Shown here: piece by piece, positions 37,901 to 48,300 of the stretch
Layout of the letters: every line of letters starts with the position of its first letter
Position numbering within the stretch: the first letter of the stretch is position 1
From: Himantopus leucocephalus
Taxonomy: Eukaryota; Chordata; Aves; Charadriiformes; Recurvirostridae
Assembly: GCA_003993805.1 (NCBI GenBank)
Contig: RSEF01000001.1
Coordinates: 149,822,955-149,886,954 of the forward strand
Length of the DNA: 64,000 nt
Direction: 5' to 3'
Position numbers and translations under genes: made by a program
Notes under the pieces: generated by a model
Databases searched by the model: none
What the model was told of the DNA's origin: nothing
What the model saw: the letters and a program-made list of their open reading frames with translations, nothing else

Positions 37901-38650
37901 GAGCCCGTCGGGATTAGACTCTGGGCCGGAAGAGAGTTGCTCATATTTGACAGAACAAAATGCACGAAGCTGAGCTGAAACTGTGCATCAAGTTTCATTT
38001 TCCCTTTGCTCTCCTCCTCTATGCTACTTCTGACCAGAGCTCATCCCCTCAGGGTGCCAGGCAGCCTCTGCTTTCTCCTCTCTTCTGCCATGTGGTGATC
38101 TAGCAGAGGTGCAATTCCTCCCAGTTGCTTGAGACATCTGGTGTCCCAGGGGAAGAGAGGAGAGGAGGGCTGTCGAAGGAGGCATGCTAGCAGAGATGTG
38201 GGCAGGTTTACAATCTTTTGGGTTTTTTGGTGGTAATTGGGCACTATTAGGATTTTGACTTTCACACCAAGCCTTCCTCTTCCAAACCAAGTGCAACCAG
38301 ATGGGTCACCTCATCCCATCCCTATGTATAATTACCAGTGTGTGTAGCTACCACTCAGCACACCCCTCAGTGTGGGAAAACAACTGGGGGGTGCTAGAGA
38401 TGAGGACTCACGAGAAGCAGGAGCACTGAGTGAAATCCTTGATTATGTTACTGTACACTGTTGAAGGGCTTGATTGAAACGTGCATCAGCTGAATGGGGT
38501 GGCAGGGCAGTAACTTGGCCACCTTGAACAGTTGTGGCAATAGACACGCTACTTCCCAGATCGTGGGAGCTCTCTGAAGCAGAATGCCATCTGGCCTTGC
38601 TCTCCACACAACAGCAGCCCTTGGTCCATTCGTCTCTAGCAGATCTCTCT
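31938..38650. other. Non-coding single-copy stretch
   Basis: No gene or clear repeat family. The segment at about 34860-35130 contains several TTAGGC(A/G)(T/C)C-like strings in both orientations and may be a decayed palindromic repeat, but I could not define arms. Open frames here are short and unrecognised. Confidence 0.5.
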
Positions 38651-38699
38651 TGCCATAGGACAAGGGGTAAAGGCTTTAAACTAAAAGAGGGAAGATTTA
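38651..38699 (+). mobile_element. CR1 LINE fragment running into a gap
   Basis: CATAGGACAAGGGGTAAAGG followed by CTTTAAACTAAAAGAGGGAAGATTTA matches the CR1 ORF2 block (GKGFKLKEGRF in translation), the same block as in the 25349 element. It is cut off by the 100-N gap. The remaining roughly 250 bases of a typical CR1 3' end must lie in the gap, because no tail is seen beyond it. Confidence 0.88.
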
Positions 38700-38799
38700 N
38701 NNNNNNNNNNNNNNNNNNNNNNNNNNNNNNNNNNNNNNNNNNNNNNNNNNNNNNNNNNNNNNNNNNNNNNNNNNNNNNNNNNNNNNNNNNNNNNNNNNN
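38700..38799. other. Assembly gap (100 N)
   Basis: Exactly 100 Ns, a placeholder gap. It interrupts a plus-strand CR1. Confidence 0.98.
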
Positions 38800-41700
38800 T
38801 TAATGCATTAAAGATCAGAGTTGGGCACAAAAGCCAATCAATTGAGAGGTATCAAATATAATAAGTTACCAGGGCCGAAAGCAACAAATTGACTCTGACT
38901 TGTGCAAGTAGTCCACACCATATGCCTTTCTGTTCTAATGTTTCAGCGAATCGCTTGAGTAAATAAATTAATTGCATCATCATGAGGAAACACACATGGA
39001 ATTTGCTTTACCGCAAGGCAGAATGTAACTCGGTAGGTGACCCAAATGGATGAGCAACAGAGCTGTGGGGAGCTTCAGCGGAGTTCTTGGAAAGCCACCG
39101 TATTTGCTGCAACAGTAATTAGACGAGAGCTGGCAAGAGCTGATGGTGGTGCAGTTTTAAATAAAACTTGGTATTTATTAAAATGCTTTGGATAACGGTT
39201 GATAGTCTTTGCTCAATATTCTTCATTGTTCCAACAGCCCTGAAAGAAGAGTTGCGAGAACTCTGAAAAAGTTCCCATAGCAACAGCAAGGAGACGGGAC
39301 TATTTTTCTTCTAGCCCTGGGTGAACAGCAATGACACGCAATTGTGGTCGATGGGCCCTTTCTGCGCCGGGCGGGTCTACTCTATTTGCCAGTTTCACAC
39401 AGAAGGGCAATATTTTCACTGGTCCCCCAAAAGAGTTGACTGCCTTTTCTGTTAAAATGATTATTTTCCCTCTAAGGAGGACAAAGGACCTCTTTTTATC
39501 CTCAGAAACGAGAACAATCAAACAATATCCTGCCTGCGTGCACGTCCCAGACCGCAAATAAGGGCACTGATGAGGCTTGATGATCACCTCCTCATGGAAA
39601 CTCCCTCAAACCTGTGCCTAAGCTGGTGGGGTCTACCTGCCCGCCAGCCCCAGCTTTGCTCCCAGCCCTTGGAATATTCCCAAGGGGCTTAGTGTCTCTG
39701 CAGGGACTCTGCGGTACCCTCCAGCCCTCTTGTTGCTGCTGCCATCAGGAGCGGGCGACTTCCCCAGACGATTCCTNGCTGCCATCAGGAGCGGGTGACT
39801 TCCCCAGACGATTCCCGGTGCGTGGACTTACTCTTTTATACAGAAACAGAGACGATGGGCCAGGCTACCAGATGAAGTGAAATGGGCTACTTGGACCTCC
39901 CTAGCTTAAGATGAGCCTACCCAATCTTTTGCAGTTGCCTTCAGGGATGTAACAGCTAATGACAGAACCTGCAACAGTTGTCAGAACAGTCCTGAGGTTA
40001 GCACCCTTCTCTGGGTATCGTGACAGTTTTTATTTACAACAGGCTTTTATGCATGAGTGTAGCAATACTGTCTAAGACGGATATGTCGTAACAACAAAAA
40101 ACAGAGAACCAGCAATTTGTGTAGCCATACTTCAAGAAAGTATTTCAGAATAGTGGCCTCTGTTATTTCAGGCTATCCCAGGACATGTAAACAAACTACT
40201 CTTCTTAAGAGGAAAATTTACTAAAAATACAAATGTACATATTACAATTTATGTGATCTCTATGTGCTGCACCTACACTCAGGCATTAGGGGTGTCTTCA
40301 GCGCTCTAACGCAATGAAGTATTTTGTAGTTCACTTTCAATCTTATCCAAAAAGATCAATGATTTAATCAACTTTTTAATTAACTAAGCACTGTTTCTGC
40401 ATACTTGATGTATCAGTTTTTGCAACTCTTCCCTCATTGAATACTTCCAACTGATTCTCTACATCAAGAGGACTTTTTCAGTTGAGGTTACCAGCACTTC
40501 AGAACTGTGCCCACAACCCCAGTATGAATTCTTACACATGCAAATGCAGGAAATTGGTGGTCCCAGTATCTGCATGGTACATTCAGTGTGCCAGACTGGC
40601 GTATGCTAGCCTATTGTTGACTATGGGCTATAACTACACCTACACAAAGTCTTGCCCACACAGGTTGGGGTTTTATCCACCATGCTAATCGGTGCAACTG
40701 GTAGATGAGGCCCTGATCCAAGTGCAAAGGAGACGGCAAAGTAGTAAGAGTCTCCTGTGCTCTGGGGGTTTCCCTTCCACCGGCACTACCCCGGGTGTTC
40801 TGGCCGGTGCAGCTGCCGTGCATTCCCAGCAGGAAAGGTCCAACATCAAAGGCCAATGCCTGTCAGAACTGCCTGACAATGCCGAATGCCTTCCTCAGTG
40901 CAGTTTTGCAAACATTTAGGGGTTTGTCTGGAATTTCTTATCAACAAGGAAAAAAGAACAAAGATTTAGATGAAGACCTGATAGTAAAAAAATGATGATT
41001 TGCTGCCTTCAGAAACTGAAGGTTTTTTATAAATGCCCTTTATTTTAAAATTCTAAAAAATTAAGCGCAAGAAATATTTTGTGGAATTTTTCATTTTAAA
41101 AAATCCATCTTCTTCTTTAAAAAGCTCTGATGAATTTTCAGCCATGTAAAAGAGTGTATTCCAAGAGACTCATTCCTCTAGGACGGTGCTGGCTTGCCAG
41201 TTTACACTGCTGAAATTTGAACAATGTAGGACCAACAAAATGTACTTATAGAGAAGCCATTCAAAGAAATTTCCAGCAGCTATGACTACCAGGCAGCTAT
41301 TGATAATAAAATATTCTTTTATATAGAGTTAGGGAAACGTTTGCTCTCATATACAACAGTAACTTCATTAGTAAATGGAGTCACAGTGGTGCACTTTGTG
41401 TAAAAGGCGAGCCAGGCCCATATTCTTTCTCCTTGACTTTAAACACCAACGGTATAGATTAGAAACGATTAAAAAAATGTAGCCAATGTATTAGCTGACA
41501 AATTTCAGGGAAGCTCACAAGAGTTAAATCAGGCAGCAGAGCCCTCCTCCTCCTCCCTTGTATTTCTGTGTCCTCAACAAGGGTGCTGAGAAGAGCTCAA
41601 GCACTGCCGCCCCCTCCCCCCAAAATAAGGGAGCATGCCCTCAGCTCCCATAAAGTCAGCCTGCACAGTCCCAAGGGAGGTAGAAATTCCCATAAAAGGA

Positions 41701-41819
41701 TCATTCCAAATCCCTGGGATAAGTTTATTTGGCATGCTATTCAAGCAAAAGGAGCCTTGCAATTGTTTTCCTTGACCTTTTAACCCGCTTTTCTTATCCC
41801 AACAGAGGTCAAAGGACAA
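38800..41819. other. Non-coding stretch
   Basis: No gene recognised. It contains the single-N duplication at 39738-39815. A 'GGCCCTGATCCAAG' start near 40709 resembles old reptile palindromic repeats, but this is too weak to call. Confidence 0.5.
39738..39815. repeat. 39-bp tandem duplication split by one N
   Basis: 39738-39776 and 39778-39815 differ at one internal C/T and at the last base, with the N at 39777 between them. Likely unmerged contig ends. Confidence 0.85.
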
Positions 41820-42599
41820 GAACCAGGCTCCCCTCCCCCAGCCTCTCCCTGCCCCGGCCCCCCGAGCACACCCAGGCTCAAAGGGAAGAGTTTAACCCAG
41901 GCAGCCAGAAACAGATGTCTGCAATGCGAAGGCTGGGGGAGGGAAGGGAAAGGAAGTGTAGGAAAGGTGACTTGGAGCTGGTATTTATTTAATTGATCAT
42001 TAAGCCTGGGAAGGAGAGAAAAATCGAAGAAAGTTTTCCTGCAGGCAAACAAAGTAATGGGGATTAGGGCACTTTGTGTATCGATGCTGATATAATAGTA
42101 TTTTTTCTCCGCTAGTTTCAGCGGGGCAAATCTTAGCAATGCTTCAAGAGATTACATCTGACTCCTTGCTGCTCTCCAGGAGGCAGAGGAGAGGTGATTT
42201 CATCATATTTACATTCCCCTACGGAAGCCAGAAATAATGCTGCGCTGTTTACGTTTTGAAGCACCCTCAGTTTCAGCTCTCGGTGGAGCTGCAAACCCCT
42301 CAAGAGGAGGAGGAGGAGGAGGAAGGCTGCTCTGAAAAGGGGACACCACCCCCCCACCCCCCCCAAGGGCGGTTGTCCCTGCTCACCCCAAGAGCTTGCC
42401 GTGATGGCAACCCCTAACGGGCAAGGCCGAACCCACTGTGTCTGCCTCAGGGACGCGGTGCCTTGCACGCACCTTCCCTGGCGCTGGTGACAGTGGACAA
42501 AATGGAGGCACGAGATAGTAGCTGATGTGACTGGGGGGGTGGGTCCCAAGCACTGAAAGGGCCCAAAGGCTGCCAGGGCTATTTTCTGGTGCAAATAGC
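41820..42599. other. Upstream shoulder of the CpG island
   Basis: GC content rises here. It holds a (GGA)n run at about 42304-42330 and C runs at about 42345-42366. The stretch at 41960-42300 is single-copy without low complexity and could hold promoter-proximal regulatory sequence. A 189-codon minus-strand open frame (42133-42702) has a leucine run from the GGA repeat and no recognised domain, and is not called as a gene. Confidence 0.4.
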
Positions 42600-42694
42600 C
42601 GTAACCATGTGTGGTGTGTGGGCTGGCTCTCCCGTCGGGTACAGGCAGTGCCCCACACCGGCCCGAACTGTGTGAGGGGCAGGCCGCAGGGGAC

Positions 42695-42850
42695 ACGCTC
42701 ACCCAGGCCCGGGCCTAGACCCAGGCCTAGACCCAGCCCCAGGCCCGGGCCCAGGCCCAGCCCCAGCGACAGACCCGTGTTCGGGCCCGGCCCCAGCCCC
42801 AGGCCCGGGCCCGGGCCCAGGCTCTGCCCCAGCCCCAGCCCCAGCCCGGC
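42695..42850. repeat. GC-rich hexamer-like array (CCCAGG/CCCGGG units)
   Basis: About 150 bases built from CCCAGG, CCCGGG, CCTAGA and CCCAGC words in irregular order. All frames stay open, giving Gly/Pro/Arg-rich or Leu-Gly repeats that create spurious long open frames on both strands. The array lies at the edge of the CpG island and is probably length-variable. Confidence 0.8.
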
Positions 42851-43142
42851 CGCCGGGACAGCACCCAGACGCCGCGGCCCCCCTCTCGCCGGCCCACACC
42901 ACAGCCCCTCGCGGGGCCTTTCCCTCCCGGCGGGAAGGCCCGGCCCGGGCAAGGAGTGCCCCTCTCTTCGAAGGTTGTCGGTACCCGCCCGGCGCGGCGG
43001 CAGCCGCCGCTGACCTCCCCACAAAGAGCAGGTTCACTCCGCCGCCCCTCCCCCACCTCCCGCGCGCGCGGCGCCGACCGGCGGGGTGGGGGAGGGGCCG
43101 ACCCCCCCTCCCCCTCCCCTCCCCCTACCGCCTGGTCGAGAA

Positions 43143-43167
43143 NTTTTTTCTTTTTTTTTTTTTTTTT
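43143..43167. repeat. Single N plus T-tract inside the CpG island
   Basis: An N at 43143 is followed by T6, C and T17. This breaks an otherwise very GC-rich island and probably marks a place where assembly through GC-rich or homopolymer sequence failed. Confidence 0.75.
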
Positions 43168-43292
43168 CAACCAGACTGTCTAAATGTGCAGTTTCCTCCT
43201 GCGGGCGGGGCGTGCGTGTGTTAAAACCCGCTGTCGGGGCGGCGGGGCCGGGGGAAATGAACACCGTGAGGCAGAGGGGGCTGAGGGGGGCG

Positions 43293-43303
43293 GCCGCCAT
43301 CTT
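43293..43303 (-). promoter_or_regulatory. YY1-type core promoter motif with ATG
   Basis: On the minus strand this reads AAGATGGCGGC, the YY1 motif found just downstream of many vertebrate start sites and often overlapping the initiator codon. The ATG (43300-43298) has A at -3 and G at +4, a good Kozak context. This favours a minus-strand transcript starting just above about 43310, though YY1 sites can also be untranslated. Confidence 0.5.
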
Positions 43304-43339
43304 CCCTGCCCGCCCAGCCGCAGGGTCTCCCCGTAACAA

Positions 43340-43377
43340 CCCCCCCTCCCCCCACCCCCACCCCCACTCCCACCCCT
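43340..43377 (-). repeat. C-rich tract, G-quadruplex-prone on minus strand
   Basis: Successive runs of three to seven C separated by single T or A bases. The complementary strand has at least four G runs with very short loops, which fits a stable G-quadruplex next to the putative promoter. Confidence 0.75.
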
Positions 43378-45031
43378 CCTCTGTAAGAAGGGTTTGCGGG
43401 CAGCAGGGGAGGTTTCACAAAAACGAAGGAGAAAACGGGCGGTCCGTGACACCCCCCACCCACTCGTGTGAGGCCGGGTTGAGTGGGCGCCCCGGGGCTC
43501 CCCCCTCCAGCCCCAGCTGCCTCTCCCGGCATGGCGCCGGCCTGCCCCTGGCCCGGCGAGGCCTCGCTCGGGTTTTCCCTCCGAAATGTCCAGGCCGTCC
43601 CCGCCGAGGGGCAGTTAGTGTGCCAGAGCGTCACGGTGAATCTCCTGCCTTTGGTTGGAAACCAAAGCGAAGCAGAAGATCTCGCCTGTTTCTGCATCTC
43701 CCAGCTCTTCCTGCATCCCAGTGACTTGCCGCTTACACTGTGGGTGCTGCAAACGTGGCCCGGACGACGCGTTTTGAAGCCAAGAAAGCTGCGAACGCAA
43801 TAAGTTACATTTACGTTCACAAAATGCTGCTTATATGTTAAGAGTATTTCCTTCTAAATTGTCACGCAGAATAAGGAGGTGGGGGTAAGGGAAAGGTGCT
43901 CTAGAAACCCATGGATGCCCCTCCAGTCCGGATGGTGACGGTGCGTAGGTGCTGCAGTTGTGCACTGAGAACAGGGGAAATCCCTCACGGGACAGCTTCA
44001 CCTGAATTATTTGGGGATTTTAGGCAGTGGGAGCTTAAAAGCATTTGGACCAGGTCAGGTCCCATGGTTCCCTCAGCAGGTCATAGCAAGGACTGTAGCT
44101 CATGGTCCTCTGAGGTGACTGCTCTGACACATAGCTGTGAAACAGCGATCTCGCCCTCCTTATGCCAGTTGCCCTGTGCAGTACCAAAAATCTGAGAACC
44201 CCACTCTAGCATGTGTGCACCGTGATCTTCCATGTCAGTCCAGAAGAAGCTGGCAGAAGGAACAGTGTGCTGAGCTGCCCGACATCGCAGGAGTGGTAGA
44301 GCTGCAGTGTCCTCTGCAACCTCAGTCAAAACAACAAAAAAAGGGATATAATTTTTTCATGATACCAATGCACCACCTCTTGTCTTTCCTGAAATTTTTC
44401 CTAAATGTTCACTAAACTAAAAAAAAAAAAGGCAAAAAGGCAAAGTCTGTCAAATGCTGCCTAAAGTGAAGAGATTGAAGTCAATGAGAATATGAAGCTG
44501 TGCTGAAAGAGTGCACTGTGAAACTCATTCCAAGGGTAAAAGTCAGACTGATGTGAGTGATGTGGTATTTCATGGGGATGTAAAATTAGGATACACGCAG
44601 AGGGCCAATTTCTCTGCTGACCTAATCTAATGCCATTCCAGTAATCTCAGAAAATTGCACTGATTAATACAAGAAGTGACTCTGATCTTGGAACGATCAG
44701 AGCAGTATTTCAGCAAAAGCAAGTAAAGGGGACTGCAAAGTTCAGGCTTGGTGTAAACTGATGTTTACTTAAAACACTAATTGTGTCCATAATTAACATA
44801 GGATCAGTTCAGCCCGTGGGAAGTTATCGGTGTGATTTAAAAGCTTTTGGAATTAGCTTTGAGTGTTAGAGTGGCACTAGTGGAAAAACGTTAGCATCTA
44901 CCACTTTTCTTACTAATTTAAACTTGCCATGAAGTTTAAACCCCAACTCGCATCACAGCTGAATTTGACAAGTTAGCTTTTGTTGGGCTGTTTTAACACA
45001 TTTCAAGAGTCCTAAATATAATTCTAGTGTA

Positions 45032-45385
45032 TCAGCTCTTTTTAAGAAGAAAATAAGGAAAAGCAAAGCTTTTTTGTGTGCTTGAGAAGACTGAAATGGC
45101 TATCATGAGTCTAGCATTCATATTATATGTTCTGATAAACCATCTTTTGTGGAAATAATTATTAAAACATATTTTTATTTTTGAAGACTGTTTGATTTCT
45201 TTTGCTGCTGGAGGTATGTTGCCCAGTCTGTTGTCTGAAAGAAACTCATGACAAAATGGGCAAACTGACAGGAAAATAAGACCTAATGATGGAGAAAATC
45301 CAAATGGAAAGCCTGCTGCAATTTGACAAGGATCCACCAGAATTACTGGACACATTACAAACACCACTAATGCTTGCAATCTCAA
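45032..45385 (-). other. Unrecognised 117-codon open frame
   Basis: The minus-strand frame starts MRLQALVVFVMCPVILVDPC and includes a CPFCHEFLSDNRLGN segment. It lies in AT-rich DNA, where stops should be frequent, so its length is somewhat unusual. The opposite strand also has an open stretch (45287-45422, MMEKIQMESLLQFDKDPPEL...), which weakens either as a real gene. No family is recognised, and no promoter or splice context is evident. Confidence 0.15.
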
Positions 45386-48300
45386 CTCAAGTCATGAAAT
45401 ACTTTTTTTTAAAGGGCTATTGACAATTCATTGTATAGCTAAACAAAATACAATTATTCCATCCTGCATTGTTTAGGATTTTATTATTCAGCTTGCCTTG
45501 CTAATGCATATGCAGTCTTGTTTATCTAAGCTAGAATATCAGTAAGGTTCAGTTTTTGCCTAGGATTTTTTCTGAGCCGTTACTGTGTAATGGAATGAAG
45601 TGGGGTGGCCAGAACCACAGGGTCCTAGGCGTTCTCTCCCTGTTTAAGTAAAATAAAGTACTCTCAGTAGGCTATCAGGAAAACTGAAAAGAAAAAATAC
45701 GCAACTGCATCAGTCATGCTTATAGATCAAATTGTGTTTGTATGCATGTGTACGTAAGCATGTACTGGCGTAAGTGTTAAACATGTTTAGTTCTGTAAAG
45801 AACTTTCCTGTTACACCATTAACAGGCAAGAGCTTTACATCTGGTACTGGAAGTTGCCTGATAGCAGAAAAGAGAAGCCTTCCCAGTAGCTGGTCACTGC
45901 TTTTAAAAATACGTCAATTGCTAATCCTTTTAAATCAGAAATGGTTTTGTCACAGGGAAAATACAAATTCTCTTAGATTTGCTGGGCTTGGGACCATAAA
46001 ATCCATCGTGCCCTTGGTGGATGTTTGTTCCAAGGAAAGGCAGGAAATGTAATTATTATTTTCCCTTTGGGTTTTGTTGTGATGATGTGAGCATACATAA
46101 ATAGTTTAAGATCCCATTTATTCTGTAATATTCTGGGTAGTTACTGTGGAATATGCTGAATCATCAGGTCCTTTGGCCACCTTGCCGTCTTCCTTTACCC
46201 AAATAGCTCCTTGGTTTTATGGCTGTCCTAGCTCATCTATCCCTTTTTCCCCTCACTCTGCGTGAGAGAGGTTTTGATTTTATTTCAGGCCAGGCTGTAT
46301 ATTGCAACTCATCTGCTTGTATTCACACTGAAGCAGAGTATTGAAAAGTTGGGGCGCAGCTGGCTCTTGGTGTGAACACTGGACAACATGCAGTGGTGCC
46401 TGACTTCTAACTACATACTGAAATCTCACTTACAAAAGGTAAAACTAATATTTCTTTTTGTTTACGACTGAAATTAAACCCTGCTTGTTTTCAAGAAGCA
46501 TTCCTTATTTCTTCTTTTCAAAGCCATAAGGATTGTTGACCTACTTTTCAGGTGGAAAAAAGACACGGAGGCAGCAAGCTGTTTTGTAATACACTGTAAA
46601 ATTATTTCCCTCCACAAGTACATAAACTGTTATTTGCATTCAAATATGATTGGCCTTCCAAATCCGAGAGTATCTCCTTTGATTCCTCAGATGTTGCTTT
46701 TCAAAGTGAGTGGTCACAGATTTAGGGGAATGCAGCATTTGCTCCTTTAAAACAAATCTTTAGCATGTCTGTTTCCCCCTGCTTATTTGAAAGCAGATTT
46801 GTTGTCGTTTTTCTGGACTTGTGTTTTGGGGGGTTCAGACAAGGGCTCAGATATATATGTAATCCTTCAGCCTTCAGACCAAGATGAATTTAAACGTAGT
46901 GCATTTATGAGACCTGTGGGTGTGTTCAAGAAGCAGGTTTTCAGAGTCAATCAAATGATGGCATGGTGTGCTGGAGAGGGAGGCAGAGGATCTGAACGGA
47001 GTCTCTGCGTGGCTGATACCGTTTGGAAAGGGTCTCAGCTGCGGAGGATCGGCAGCCTGTCATTCGCCGCCTCCCACTTCAGTTTCACCCCATCAGTGGA
47101 GAAGTCAGAGTCTGGAACGCAAAAGCTACTTTCTCAGATTTCCCTCTGACATCCAGTACTGAATGTACCTTCTGTGTCTGAACTGAAAATTTCATCACCT
47201 TTTTTACTCTTCTGATTTCACTCTCCCCATTTCGTTCCTTACATAAAGCAGAAAACACAGGCAAGGAAAAGCAGCCAGAACGTCCCTCAGTCTAGAGGGG
47301 GGCTGGGATGTTGTTCAAGACAATTACTCTGGGAGACCGTGTAGCTATGCAATGGCAAAGCCAAAGGAGCCCTGGGGAATTACATCAGCTTTTTTTTTTT
47401 TTCCTCCTAAGGGGAAAAATCCTGAATAGGGTTATGAGCTGTCGAACCCTGATCAGCACTGTCCTAGTTTGCAGCAAAGCATGCAGAATGAACCAAGAGC
47501 AGGGCACACAGAGCTTCTGCAACACACTGTTTTCAAAAACCAAGGCACATAATTTCCTGTGAAGCCCTAAAGAATGGAAGGGATAATACGAAACGCAGGC
47601 TTTTTCCTGGTAATCCTCTCTGTGTATACTCTGTTTCACCTTCAGTCTCCCTTTGTCTCCTTGCTGTCATTCATGACTCAGCACCGCCTTTCGTAGAACC
47701 CCTGTGCCTCTCTCTTAACTCGTTGATAGCGTCGCACTCCTCTTGCAGGACTGCGGATCTGCTTCCTTTGTCTGCCCACATAACCTGACTCATCTCTTCT
47801 TGGACACTGGCCTTTGCCACTCGCTTCCTGACAGTACAAAATATCACCGTGGGTCCAAAAAAAAAAAAAAAATTCCACTCAAGGACATTAATGTTGTAGG
47901 ATTACTCAGCTAATTGCAACGCTAACTGAGCGGCAGGTTTCAGCCACACCAGGAGCTGGTACCTCCCGGCTGTGTCTCCCAGGGCCCTGCATGAGGGCTG
48001 CTTGCTGAACGGCGCTTCAGCCCGTGCTAAAAGGGCAGCCCTGCTTCCTGCAGCATCGTGCCACCTGCGCAGCTGGACAGAAAAAAACACAAACACCTTC
48101 ATCTCGCCCGCTATGCGGTGGCGGCACCCACAGTTAGTACTTTCTTTTGCTTCCACGTCACTTGGAGCGGCGTCTCTGCAGGGCAGACATTTTGCTTCAC
48201 TTTGTGATTATCCAGCACCCCCCACCTCCTCCCCCCCAACCTGTGACAATAACGAAAGATTTAAGCAGTTGCCAGCTTAATGGTTCTGACATGCAGACAA

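Larger units (their letters stand above)
42600..43660. promoter_or_regulatory. CpG island (probable promoter, gene unknown)
   Basis: A kilobase of very GC-rich DNA with frequent CpG (for example CGCGCGCGCGGCGCCGACCG near 43062-43081), embedded in AT-rich sequence. It contains GC-box-like GGGGCGGGG/CCCCGCCC strings, a YY1-type GCCGCCATCTT motif and a candidate ATG on each strand. The minus-strand ATG at 43300 starts MAAAPLSPLCLTVFIS; the plus-strand ATG at 43531 starts MAPACPWPGEASLGFS. Possible donors are GTAAGA at 43383 (+) and GTGAGC at about 42695-42700 (-). Neither peptide is recognised, so the direction and identity of any gene are open. A bidirectional promoter is possible. An N at 43143 shows part of the island may be missing. 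Confidence 0.8.

Noticed and set aside
42133..43820. Long overlapping open frames on both strands (up to about 213 codons) in the GC-rich island
   Set aside because: They arise from stop-poor GC-rich and hexamer-repeat sequence, overlap each other in several frames, and encode low-complexity Gly/Pro/Arg or Leu-Gly repeats. Two read through an N.
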